From an uncultured Acidimicrobiales bacterium (GTDB lineage: Bacteria; Actinomycetota; Acidimicrobiia; Acidimicrobiales; Bin134), in the NCBI GenBank assembly GCA_951813555.1, contig OX638344.1, positions 868,001 through 932,000 on the forward strand: DNA of 64,000 nt, in the 5' to 3' direction. Below the pieces are notes generated by a model. That model saw only the letters and a list, made by a program, of their open reading frames with translations. It made no database searches and had not been told where the DNA came from. This document shows, piece after piece, positions 34,444-43,333 of the stretch (the stretch's first letter is position 1; every line of letters begins with the position of its first letter). The position numbers were made by a program, and so were the translations under genes.

Positions 34444-34616
34444 CCCATGTCCGATCCGTCAACGTTCGATCCCGTCATGATGTTGGTACGCAGAATTCTC
34501 GGCAACAGTCACTGCCAGCCGCCTTTGTACTGGCCACCTGCTTCCATCTCCACACTTTGCCGGGAATATAGGATTTCCGAACGGCAGCTGATGCATGCAA
34601 GGAGAATCTATGGATA

Positions 34617-34667
34617 TGGACTAATTTTCAACAGATTTGCTAGATTAGTCCACTATCTTGCTATAGT
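34617..34667 (+). promoter_or_regulatory. Promoter with operator-like palindrome for the ATPase-subtilase pair
   Basis: TGGACTAAT (34617-34625) and ATTAGTCCA (34644-34652) form a perfect 9-bp inverted repeat. The -10 TATAGT (34662-34667) lies 9 nt further on and ends 6 nt before the GTG start, so the mRNA should be leaderless. The right arm sits in the -35/spacer region, where a bound repressor would block RNA polymerase. The ATPase has an HTH-like C-terminus and could be that repressor; this is inference. Confidence 0.55.
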
Positions 34668-34673
34668 ACTCCT

Positions 34674-35804
34674 GTGGCTGCCGAAATACATTCATCTGAC
34701 GCTGACGATTTAGATCGTCTTGAATCATCACTAGTCCAATTGGCCAGACTCTCGCTCGCTGGTCGTGAGCAGGACACTGCGTTGTTCCTCCAGCGCCTCT
34801 GTCGAAAATTCCGCCACACTGATCCGGCGTTGTCCGATGCCTTGATGGACATGTTGCGAGAGGCCCCAACTCGCTCTTCGCCGCTGAGGCGCACTTCTCC
34901 AGCATCCATCCCGGTCGACACTGAGAGCCGACTCGCGCTCATTCGAGTTGAAGACCCCCCTTTGACCGACGACATACCCATTCTGCCGGATTCGACCCTG
35001 CATGACTTGCAAGTCTTGGTAGACGAAAGAAGACGTACTGAAGAACTTGTCAAGGCGGACCTTGCACCAACTCGCACGGCGCTTCTGGTTGGACCGCCAG
35101 GAGTTGGCAAGACGATGACGGCTCGATGGATCGCAGCCTCTCTCGGCCTACCTCTACTACTGCTGGACTTGTCTGCTGTGATGAGCAGCCTTCTCGGACG
35201 CACAGGCGTCAACCTGCGGCACGTCCTCGACTTCGCAAAGGACCAGGACTGTGTGCTCCTCATAGACGAACTTGATTCGATCGGCAAACGACGCAATGAC
35301 GATGCGGACGTTGGAGAACTGAAGCGGTTGGTCAATGTTCTTCTTCAACAAATCGACGACTGGCCAACACTCAGCAGCCTGCTCCTAGGTGCTACCAACC
35401 ACCCGGAACTTCTTGACCCCGCGATATGGCGCCGATTCGAAACGTTGATCGAGTTCCCGCTGCCAGACCTTAACGCTCGGCTCACGGCTGTGAACCGCTT
35501 CACTCTCGGTTCACTGCCGCACGAGACAGAGAGGGTGTTAGCCCAATCGTTCGAAGGCCTCTCATTTAGCGGGATCGAGACTGCGATTCGTAAGGCGCAG
35601 CGTGCCTCAGCGCTCGGTTACGGAACTCTAGAAGACGCTATAGCTCGCGTGTGCTCTGAGCAGTTGCACCGTCTAGACCCCAACGTGCGCCGAAAGCTAG
35701 CCACCTCCTTTGTCAAGGATCTCGGGTTGTCGCAGCGACGCGCTCACTACCTCACTGGGGTAAGCAGGGACACCATCCGCAAGTCTGTCCAAACGAGTAA
35801 TTGA
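34674..35804 (+). CDS. AAA-family ATPase paired with a subtilase
   Basis: The 376-residue protein has a helical N-terminal part (1-110), then an AAA module: Walker A GPPGVGKT at 140-147, Walker B VLLIDELD at 194-201, sensor-1 GATNHPE near 241 and Arg-finger candidates RRF near 253. Residues about 345-370 (DLGLSQRRAHYLTGVSRDTIRKS) look like a helix-turn-helix. The next gene, 9 nt downstream, is a serine protease, so the ATPase may unfold or deliver substrates, or hold the protease inactive. The GTG start lies 6 nt after a good -10. Codon and base use are more AT-rich than the left flank. Confidence 0.88.
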   Translation: MAAEIHSSDADDLDRLESSLVQLARLSLAGREQDTALFLQRLCRKFRHTDPALSDALMDMLREAPTRSSPLRRTSPASIPVDTESRLALIRVEDPPLTDDIPILPDSTLHDLQVLVDERRRTEELVKADLAPTRTALLVGPPGVGKTMTARWIAASLGLPLLLLDLSAVMSSLLGRTGVNLRHVLDFAKDQDCVLLIDELDSIGKRRNDDADVGELKRLVNVLLQQIDDWPTLSSLLLGATNHPELLDPAIWRRFETLIEFPLPDLNARLTAVNRFTLGSLPHETERVLAQSFEGLSFSGIETAIRKAQRASALGYGTLEDAIARVCSEQLHRLDPNVRRKLATSFVKDLGLSQRRAHYLTGVSRDTIRKSVQTSN

Positions 35805-35813
35805 GGCTTGGAT

Positions 35814-38087
35814 ATGGCAAACACTCCCCGCTTTCTCATTGGCTTCGGAGAACGCCTCACTGAACCGGTGTTGCCACCTACTGGAGGCGGTGTAGCACCG
35901 CCACCATATGAACTGACGCAGGCACGTGCACGACTTGCACCCCAGTTCACTCAAGCCTCCAATGATGCCGAGCAACTCCCATCGGCAGCTTGCCCTGAAG
36001 ATCGTGTTGTTTCGACCCTGACTCTGCATCCGTCCTTCATTGCCAAGAGCCATTTCCCTGCGCGGCTTCTGCGAGCCGCTGGATTCGAATCTGTAGGTAG
36101 TCGGCCGCGTCACATCGTGCCGGAACTCAATATGCATCAGGTCGGCAAAGCCAACGGCAAACCAATTTACGAGCCCAGCCCTGGCACCGAAGAAAGGCCG
36201 ACGACCGAACTGTTTGTGGAATCAACACGAGCTGATCTCCAAAGCTGGGCAAATCACCTCGAAAATGAAGAGGAAGAGCTGCACGATTCTGCAGAGAGGA
36301 TTGTGATCGTCGAGGAATACCGCCTGCAAACACCCCAGGAACGGCTCAGACTGCCTATGGACCTTCCGGAGGAATTGCCACTTGAGGTAGTGCTGCACTC
36401 CGCCGGAGCCATCGAATACAACTTCGTACTTGAAGCGTTCGAAGCGTTCGCTCTTGAGCTTGGTGTAGACGCAGACCTTGATCGCCGCATCGCCGTGGGA
36501 GGGCTGTGCTTCGTCCCAACCCTCGCTCCATCGAACCAGTTGGAGAGACTCGCCCAATTCTCCTTCATGCGAGTAGCGCGTCAGATGCCCCGGCTTCGGC
36601 TCCTCGAGCCGGTTGGCATGGTCACTAGAGTTGCCCAAGAAGTAGAAGTGTCACTACCAAGCAACCAGCCCCTCGACCCTGACCTCCGTGTCGCAGTATT
36701 CGATGGCGGTGCAGATCCTAATTCCCCGCTAGCCCCATGGGTGACAAGTCGAAACGTGCCCGGGATTGGTGCGCCTGTAAACGATTTCGTGGATCACGGT
36801 ACCGCGGTGACCTCAGCTCTGCTGTTTGGTTCGATCAACCCAGACTCTGCTCTGCCAGAACCAATCACGCACATCGACCACTACCGAGTACTAGACGACG
36901 AGAGCGACGAGGATCCATACGAACTCTATGAAGTTCTCCGACGGATCGAGTCAGTTTTGAGTCAAAACGACTACTCGTTTGTCAACTTGAGCATTGGTCC
37001 ACAGCTTCCAATTGAAGACGACGAAGTGCATTCATGGACTGCGTTCTTCGACGCTTACCTCTCGGATGGTCGGACACTTGCAACCATCGCGATCGGAAAC
37101 AATGGCGGTTTTGATCGCCGCAGCGGAAATGCCAGAGTCCAAGTGCCTGGTGACTGCGTCAATGCCCTGTCCGTTGGGGCGATCAATTCACAGGGAGCCA
37201 CTTGGGACCGGGCACCTTATTCCGCCTTCGGTCCGGGACGGACACCGGGAGTCATCAAACCTGACGTGGTGGCATTTGGAGGTGTGGACGCAGAGCCGTT
37301 CCTCACCCTTGCAGCTAACAACTCTGTTGTTTCGATCTCGGGGACTAGTTTTGCCGCCCCAACAGCTCTCCGTGCCGCCTTGTGGGTGCGTAGCCTCTTT
37401 GGCGAGCGATTGGATCCCCTTGCCCTAAAAGCCCTTCTCATCCATACTGCCGAGCAGCACGAGAGTCATGACCCACATCAATTTGGTTGGGGCCGTGTAA
37501 GTCCTGAGCTCGAATCAATCGTGGTTTGCGGAGATGGTATGGCCCGTGTCGTGTATCAGGGGACACTCACACCCGCCAAATACCTTCGAGCCCAGCTCCC
37601 AATCCCTAAGGAAGGCTTGGAAGGCAATGTCACAGTCAAGGCCACCCTTGTCTACGCGAGCGAAGTTGAGCCAGAGCAGCCATCAAACTATACGCAGAGC
37701 GGACTGGAGGTCATTTTCCGTCCTGACGAGACCCGCTTCAACTCTGAGACTTCGACCGCAGCCAAGTCTTCACCCTTCTTCACCAAGAAAAAACTAGCCA
37801 GTGAAGCGGAGTTGCGCGCCGATGCACATAAGTGGGAAACCGTGCTCCACGAAGTGGTGAATAAGCGAAGTTCAAGCTTGAACAATCCAGTCTTTGACAT
37901 TCACTACAATGCGCGCCTAGGTGGCCATGACGGAACCTCGTTGGCACCAAAACTTCGGTATGCCATGGTCATTACCGTGGAATCCAAACGCACTCCTGAC
38001 CTATATGACAGAGTGCTACTTACCTACGCTACCCAACTCGAAGCTCTTGTACCCCGTGTCAATATCCCACTTCGTATCCAGTCGTAA
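35814..38087 (+). CDS. Subtilisin-like serine protease (S8 family), cytoplasmic
   Basis: The 757-residue protein has a unique 290-residue N-terminal region, then the S8 catalytic domain: Asp in VAVFDGGAD (about 297), His in DHGTAVTS (328), oxyanion Asn in IGNNGG (429) and Ser in SGTSFAAP (512). About 200 further residues have no recognised family. There is no signal peptide, so it should act inside the cell. I chose the ATG at 35814 (GAGG 8 nt upstream) over the TTG at 35808. It is paired with the AAA ATPase gene 9 nt upstream and lies next to a type I restriction locus, so a regulated defence or toxin role is plausible. Confidence 0.9.
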   Translation: MANTPRFLIGFGERLTEPVLPPTGGGVAPPPYELTQARARLAPQFTQASNDAEQLPSAACPEDRVVSTLTLHPSFIAKSHFPARLLRAAGFESVGSRPRHIVPELNMHQVGKANGKPIYEPSPGTEERPTTELFVESTRADLQSWANHLENEEEELHDSAERIVIVEEYRLQTPQERLRLPMDLPEELPLEVVLHSAGAIEYNFVLEAFEAFALELGVDADLDRRIAVGGLCFVPTLAPSNQLERLAQFSFMRVARQMPRLRLLEPVGMVTRVAQEVEVSLPSNQPLDPDLRVAVFDGGADPNSPLAPWVTSRNVPGIGAPVNDFVDHGTAVTSALLFGSINPDSALPEPITHIDHYRVLDDESDEDPYELYEVLRRIESVLSQNDYSFVNLSIGPQLPIEDDEVHSWTAFFDAYLSDGRTLATIAIGNNGGFDRRSGNARVQVPGDCVNALSVGAINSQGATWDRAPYSAFGPGRTPGVIKPDVVAFGGVDAEPFLTLAANNSVVSISGTSFAAPTALRAALWVRSLFGERLDPLALKALLIHTAEQHESHDPHQFGWGRVSPELESIVVCGDGMARVVYQGTLTPAKYLRAQLPIPKEGLEGNVTVKATLVYASEVEPEQPSNYTQSGLEVIFRPDETRFNSETSTAAKSSPFFTKKKLASEAELRADAHKWETVLHEVVNKRSSSLNNPVFDIHYNARLGGHDGTSLAPKLRYAMVITVESKRTPDLYDRVLLTYATQLEALVPRVNIPLRIQS

Positions 38088-38166
38088 GGAGTGTCCAACT
38101 CGAAGGACCGGAAGACCAATAGATGAGTTCCGGCTTCTAACGGCAGAAATCGATTACATTAGGAAT

Positions 38167-38907
38167 TCATACTGATCCGAGCCAGATGTTCTTGCCGATC
38201 GTGGCGAGCGTGGTCCTTTGCGTGTCGTAGGCGGGCATGAGGCGGGCGACGGTGGCCCAGAATTCGGGGGTGTGGTTGGTTTCGTGGAGGTGGGCGAGTT
38301 CGTGGACGAGTATGTAGTCGATGAGGCTGGGCGGGAGTTGGAGGGCGGCCCAGTGGACGTTGATGTACTGAGGGCCTTCGCTAGGGCGGGCTGAGCCCCA
38401 CCGGTAGCCCAGGTCCCTTACAGCGACGTCGATTGTGTCCTCCCCCATCCGGGCTTCCCAAGGACGGATCCTCTTTTGGAGCCATTGAGTGCCGGTAGTT
38501 ATGTACCAGCGGCGCATAGCGGCCGCACCCTGATCGACTTGAGACGGGTTCATGTGGAAGCGGCCACGCTCAAGCCCGACATCGGCAACCTGGTCAGTGA
38601 GGGTGAGCCGGTAGCTGCGGCCGAGATATGCGAAGCCCTCCCCTTCGACGAATTGCTTGGTGATCGGCGGGCCGGTGAGGGCGTCTTTCTCGGCCAGTTT
38701 CCGGTACACCCACCGACGCTTGTCGATCACGAACTGGGTCGCCCGTTCGATGGTTGTGTCGAGGGGAGCTCTGAGAATCAACGAGGCGTCCCGCTCAACA
38801 GTGATTTCAATGGTGGTGCGGTCGCTGGGGGGAGCGATCACCAAAGCGAGATCGCCTACGACGAGCTCGGGAAGCTCGTGGAGAGGCATGACCGCAGCGG
38901 CCGTCAT
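38167..38907 (-). CDS. YgjP-like zinc metallopeptidase (DUF45/M48-type)
   Basis: The 246-residue protein has the zinc motif VHELAHLHETNHTPEFW (HExxH plus a downstream His/Glu), preceded by RDLGYRWGSARP, as in YgjP-type DUF45 proteins. It is the last gene of the hsdM-hsdS-hsdR operon; its ATG overlaps the hsdR stop as ATGA. YgjP-like genes are commonly found at the end of type I restriction operons; their role there is not established. It is convergent with the subtilase gene. Confidence 0.9.
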   Translation of the reverse strand: MTAAAVMPLHELPELVVGDLALVIAPPSDRTTIEITVERDASLILRAPLDTTIERATQFVIDKRRWVYRKLAEKDALTGPPITKQFVEGEGFAYLGRSYRLTLTDQVADVGLERGRFHMNPSQVDQGAAAMRRWYITTGTQWLQKRIRPWEARMGEDTIDVAVRDLGYRWGSARPSEGPQYINVHWAALQLPPSLIDYILVHELAHLHETNHTPEFWATVARLMPAYDTQRTTLATIGKNIWLGSV

Positions 38908-41900
38908 GCCAACCGCTGCTGATTGGCCTTTGCCAGATCGACGAGCTCAACAGCCAACTCGTCGAGGCTCTTGAAATCAAACAAGTCGCTCTTATCGAGC
39001 TTGCGCTTCACCGCCTTGCGGAGTTCGTCCTGTTTGGTGGGATTGTCCCAAAATCCAACGGTCTTGATGGTGCGGCGGATATCGGAGACGATCTCCCGGG
39101 TCTCCGCGATGAGCTGTTCAGAAGCGTCGGGATCGGAGCTGGCCACCTTCTCTGCCATCTGCCCGTGGAAGGGCAGCTCAGTGGTCGGGTCGAGTCCCGT
39201 GTTGTCCTCATCAGTGCGTCCGGCGTTGATCTCGGCGATCAGCTCTTCGAATTCAAGGGCAATCTGATCCCACCGGTCTTCCAGCCGCTCAAGAATCTCG
39301 TCAATGCGCTTGGAGAGCTTGCCGTAGTAGGCAGGGTCTTCGTCGAGATGCTCACGGATGTGGTGGCGTGCCGCGTGTTCCATCTCGGATGCCTTGGCCC
39401 GATCAGAGTTGAATTCCTTGATTCGGCTTCGGAAATCGGGGTCGGTGATCCTCAAAGGTGCGATCTTCTGAGACAGGTCGAGCACCGTGATGTGCTCGTC
39501 GATCAGCCGACGGACCTTCTCTTTGAACTTGAGGGGATCGAAGTCACCATCGGGCGTATCCCGGTAGCGGCGCCGGGTGGCAATCTGGATCTCGCCGAAG
39601 AGGTTGGCGTCATCCACAAACCGAAGGGCCTCGGGTCGGGGCAGCACGGTGTCGAAGGTGGTGAGGAACATACGCAGCGCCACATCGAATTCGGCTCGGA
39701 GCCGCTCATCACCAAGAAGATGGACGCAGTCTTCGATGGCATCGACGGTTGCAGCCGGCTCGATCCCTCGCTGTACGAAGATCTGGCGAACCCGTTGGCG
39801 CTGCGGCTCCAGCTTTTCGATCTCAGCCGCCAGCGGACGAAGCGCACCTTCCACATCCGGATCGATCTCGCCATCGTCACCGGCGTAAGCGGATAGTGCC
39901 TGGGTGAGCTGAGAAGACACCCCGTAGTAGTCCACCACCAGTCCGTAGGTCTTCTTCGGTGCTGTCCGATTGACCCGAGCGACTGCTTGGAGCAATTCGG
40001 CCTCTTGGATCATCCGGTCGAGATACAGAACTTGGGCCCAAGGTGCGTCGAATCCAGTGAGCAGCATCGACTTCACAATCAGCAACGACAGTGGACTGCG
40101 ATTGTCGCCCTCGTCTCCCAGCGGCAACTTGAAGCTGTTGATTCGGGCCTCTTGGCCCGCCTTATCAGTCCACTCGGCGTAATGCGGAGGATCATTGTGA
40201 TCGCCCGAGATCACCGGCGCGAATTCCAGCGCACGGATCAAATCCACCTCACCTGCTGCTGCCCGCAGAAACGAATCCTCAGGATCGAGATGACGAGAGT
40301 CGCTAGAACGGTCCAGCAATTCGCTCCGGCGCTGATCGAGCTCAAAAACTAACTCGTCTCTAGCCGTATTCAACGCGTCGTAGTACCGCAGACACGCCTC
40401 CCGGCTTGTGGCCACGATCATGCCCTTGAACCCGTCGGGCATCACCGTCGAGATGTAGTGGCGCAAGATGTCCTTAGCCTTGGCCGCAATCAGCTCCGGC
40501 GCCTCCAGCACTTGGGCAGTTGTGGCGTACTTCCTCTGAAGCACCTCGCGCTGATGTTCGGTGAGATCGCGGAACCAGCGGAAGAACACCTCGTCCATCT
40601 TCGACGCACCGCTGACCGCCGCGTCGGTAGTACGCCCCTCGTAGAAGATCGGTACCGTCGATTCATCAGCTTCTGACTGGGCCAGCGTGTAGCGGTCGAT
40701 GTAGTCGCCGAAGATCTCCAGCGTCTTTTTCCGCTTGCCCATGATGATCGGCGTGCCGGTAAATCCGATACGGGCCGCATTGGGCACCGCGCTCATCAAG
40801 TTGGCATGCAGCGTGGACGCCTGTGAGCGGTGGGCCTCGTCCACCATCACCAGAATCGACTCAGAGTCGTTCAGCACCCCGAACGTCTCCTCTGCACCCA
40901 ACCCGTCACCGCTGTCACCGTTGGTGTCGCGATACTTCTGAATCATCGCCATCACCAAACCCGAACCGGGTTGGGACAGAAGCTCGCGCACTTCAGCCGC
41001 GCTCTTTGCCACCTTCACTGTCTCACCAGCAAGAGCCGCAGTGTCACGAAGCTGGATCTCCAGATCAGTCCGGTCGGTTACTAGCACAACCTTGAACTTC
41101 CGCAGCTCAGGATGGCTCCGCATCGCCCGAACCAAGAACACCATGGTCAGGCTCTTGCCCGAACCCTGGGTATGCCAAATGATCCCACCCCGACGATCCA
41201 CATGGCCGTCTTCTACCCGAGTAGCCCCAGTCAGTAGCCGTTGCAATGCCTTCTGCACACCCCGGTACTGCTGATACCGGCACACCAACTTGATCGTGCG
41301 ACCCGAGCCGGTCTCCTTGAACACAGTGAAGTGCCGCACGATGTCCAACAAGCGCTCGGGCGCCAACATCCCAGCCGTCAAGACCTCCTGCTGGGTCACC
41401 GCCTCAACAAGCATCCCCAGTGAAGCGGCGATCTCTTCCCTTGACGTCGGATACGGGTCCTTCCAAGTCAGATAGTGCTCAGGCAAGGCAGAGAATGTGC
41501 CTGCTTCAGCCCGCTCACCAGTCGTGGCCACCGTGAACTGGTTTGTCCAGAACAATTGCTCCGCGCCCTCGACCGATTCACTGCCCCGCTGATTGGAGTA
41601 GCGCCGCAACTGATCAATGGCGTCTGTGATGCCGCTCTCGGTGCCCGGCGGCTTGGCCTCAATCACAACAAGCGGGATCCCATTCACAAACAGCGTCACA
41701 TCCGGCCGAATGTCCGGCCTGCTCCCCGGTGTAGCTACCGGAAACTGCGACACCACCAGAAAGTCATTAGCCGACCAATCATCCCAGCGGATGTAGTCAA
41801 CGATCTGCTCCCGATCACCATCCAATCCAGGAACCGCAAATCCGCCCAGCAACAACTCAGTGGAAAGTTGGCTCGCTTCCAGCAGCCCGGCACCCGCCGG

Positions 41901-42149
41901 CGTTGACCTTAACTCTGCTATCGCAGACTTGACACGATCTTCATTGAGCCAAGGCTCCCCGTCGGGCCCTACGTTGATCCGCCGCATTGCCGACCCCAAC
42001 CGCTGCTCCAGTAGCACATTTCGCTCAGAGTCCCGCCCGACAGCACCACCGTATCGGCGCTTCCTCCAAAGCAGAGGCTCCCACCCCAAAATCCTTAGGT
42101 GCTCAAGCAGCGGCAGTTCGACCCGCTCCCACTCTGGACCTGCACTCAC
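38904..42149 (-). CDS. hsdR: Type I restriction enzyme, R subunit
   Basis: The 1081-residue protein has an N-terminal PD-(D/E)xK nuclease domain (RPDVTLF Asp150, VVIEAKPP Glu164/Lys166). The SF2 translocase follows: IIWHTQGSGKSLTM as motif I, VDEAHRSQ as motif II, GFTGTPI as motif III, and LLTGFDAPW and QAVARVNRT towards the C-terminal helicase lobe. It cuts unmethylated DNA after ATP-driven translocation. The GTG start overlaps the hsdS stop (GTGA). Confidence 0.96.
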   Translation of the reverse strand: MSAGPEWERVELPLLEHLRILGWEPLLWRKRRYGGAVGRDSERNVLLEQRLGSAMRRINVGPDGEPWLNEDRVKSAIAELRSTPAGAGLLEASQLSTELLLGGFAVPGLDGDREQIVDYIRWDDWSANDFLVVSQFPVATPGSRPDIRPDVTLFVNGIPLVVIEAKPPGTESGITDAIDQLRRYSNQRGSESVEGAEQLFWTNQFTVATTGERAEAGTFSALPEHYLTWKDPYPTSREEIAASLGMLVEAVTQQEVLTAGMLAPERLLDIVRHFTVFKETGSGRTIKLVCRYQQYRGVQKALQRLLTGATRVEDGHVDRRGGIIWHTQGSGKSLTMVFLVRAMRSHPELRKFKVVLVTDRTDLEIQLRDTAALAGETVKVAKSAAEVRELLSQPGSGLVMAMIQKYRDTNGDSGDGLGAEETFGVLNDSESILVMVDEAHRSQASTLHANLMSAVPNAARIGFTGTPIIMGKRKKTLEIFGDYIDRYTLAQSEADESTVPIFYEGRTTDAAVSGASKMDEVFFRWFRDLTEHQREVLQRKYATTAQVLEAPELIAAKAKDILRHYISTVMPDGFKGMIVATSREACLRYYDALNTARDELVFELDQRRSELLDRSSDSRHLDPEDSFLRAAAGEVDLIRALEFAPVISGDHNDPPHYAEWTDKAGQEARINSFKLPLGDEGDNRSPLSLLIVKSMLLTGFDAPWAQVLYLDRMIQEAELLQAVARVNRTAPKKTYGLVVDYYGVSSQLTQALSAYAGDDGEIDPDVEGALRPLAAEIEKLEPQRQRVRQIFVQRGIEPAATVDAIEDCVHLLGDERLRAEFDVALRMFLTTFDTVLPRPEALRFVDDANLFGEIQIATRRRYRDTPDGDFDPLKFKEKVRRLIDEHITVLDLSQKIAPLRITDPDFRSRIKEFNSDRAKASEMEHAARHHIREHLDEDPAYYGKLSKRIDEILERLEDRWDQIALEFEELIAEINAGRTDEDNTGLDPTTELPFHGQMAEKVASSDPDASEQLIAETREIVSDIRRTIKTVGFWDNPTKQDELRKAVKRKLDKSDLFDFKSLDELAVELVDLAKANQQRLA

Positions 42150-43333
42150 GCAGCGTCCACCCGAACACGGCCAGACAGCAGATCAAACGCCAAGCCCGAA
42201 CGAAGCTGCTTCAGCTTTGCCAAGCAAAGTACTTCTTGGCCGATTGATCGCTGTTGGTATTCCCAGGACTCGGCGAGTGCGTGCTGAACGACAGGATTGG
42301 GAACAGGAATGGTCAATTGTCGTAGATCTTGAAGATTGATGTTCTTTTGTGCTGACTGCGGTGCGCGAGCATCCAACATCCGCTTCGAGGCATGAATGCA
42401 CAACTCGACCCACCTAATGCTATGGGGGAATGCAACCGTAACCCCGACCACGCTGTCTGGAAAGCACATAGGCCGATCAAGGATCGCAGAATCTGCAATG
42501 TTGGCTGCAATAGTAACCGCAATTGTGCCGGTGTCGAATATGCGACTGACAGAGAGACCCAGCTCATTCAGAGTTTGCGAGAACCCAATTCCAGTAGCAC
42601 GCTGCACTCTTGTCACATCACCTGTCTGAATGAACGGATACTTCCCTCCGAAGAAGGCTGGGTCGTTTCTCGGTCGTGCAGTGAATTTTCCTCGATCGAC
42701 TGTGGCGACTGCTATCAACGGCAATTGTTGCGCGTCTTGGACCTCGTGAAGAAGACGTACTTCTAAACCTTGTCCTTGCTGTTCGAGCTTGGCAATTATG
42801 GCTTCGGTAGCTTGGATAGTTTCGTCGATCGAGTCAAGAACCTCTGTAATTCGTCGCTGCTCTTCTACAGGTGGCAAGAGCAGTTGTACTTTCTTGACAA
42901 TCTTCGAACTTAAACCAGCCATAATCGAGCCGTGGCTGAGTCGGACAATCTGCTTACTTGTCTCATCAGATAGAAGCAGAAGTCGAAGATACTCTGGAAG
43001 CACCAAGTTAACATTTGGCTGGATACGAAGCAAATGTGAGTCCATGAGACCAAATTCGGCAACCGTGGGAAAGATCTCGCAATGACCTAATGATCCCATC
43101 ATGCCAATAACAACATCACCTGGATGAAGCTCACAAGATCGGAGTCTTTCAAATGAATCTGAAGTGATACGGCGGTCGCCAATGCTCCAGTCTCTCGATA
43201 TCAGATTCTCCTGCCCATAAACCTTGATACCGTCTGGAACCATCGTCGAACGCGGCAATGCGCTTCCGAAAGGGCCGATCTTGATCGCACCTTCTCGCTC
43301 AGCGGCAATTTCTTCTACTAGGTATTCACGCAT
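42146..43333 (-). CDS. hsdS: Type I restriction enzyme, specificity (S) subunit
   Basis: The 395-residue protein has two target-recognition halves. The first runs from about 1 to 150 ([12 protein letters not shown] ... GQENLI) and is followed by a conserved helical spacer ([20 protein letters not shown]). The second runs from about 205 to 345 and ends with another helical stretch ([20 protein letters not shown]). The two TRDs would define a bipartite recognition sequence that cannot be read here. The ATG at 43333 overlaps the hsdM stop by 8 nt. The DNA is clearly AT-richer than hsdR, as usual for swapped S genes. Confidence 0.95.
   Translation of the reverse strand: MREYLVEEIAAEREGAIKIGPFGSALPRSTMVPDGIKVYGQENLISRDWSIGDRRITSDSFERLRSCELHPGDVVIGMMGSLGHCEIFPTVAEFGLMDSHLLRIQPNVNLVLPEYLRLLLLSDETSKQIVRLSHGSIMAGLSSKIVKKVQLLLPPVEEQRRITEVLDSIDETIQATEAIIAKLEQQGQGLEVRLLHEVQDAQQLPLIAVATVDRGKFTARPRNDPAFFGGKYPFIQTGDVTRVQRATGIGFSQTLNELGLSVSRIFDTGTIAVTIAANIADSAILDRPMCFPDSVVGVTVAFPHSIRWVELCIHASKRMLDARAPQSAQKNINLQDLRQLTIPVPNPVVQHALAESWEYQQRSIGQEVLCLAKLKQLRSGLAFDLLSGRVRVDAA

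Larger units (their letters stand above)
34285..34673. other. 389-nt non-coding stretch at the left edge of the defence island
   Basis: No convincing gene is present. It holds a 12-bp inverted repeat with a terminator-like hairpin nested inside it (34308-34443), then a marked drop in GC, and finally an operator-like palindrome with a -10 just before the ATPase gene. An 88-codon open frame at 34447-34713 looks accidental. Confidence 0.7.

Noticed and set aside
34447..34713. 88-codon open frame before the ATPase gene
   Set aside because: It runs through the palindrome and -10 of the ATPase promoter, has no good ribosome site and no recognisable pattern; judged accidental.
39165..39896. Long open frame opposite hsdR
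   Set aside because: Shadow of the hsdR frame; no domain pattern and no ribosome site.
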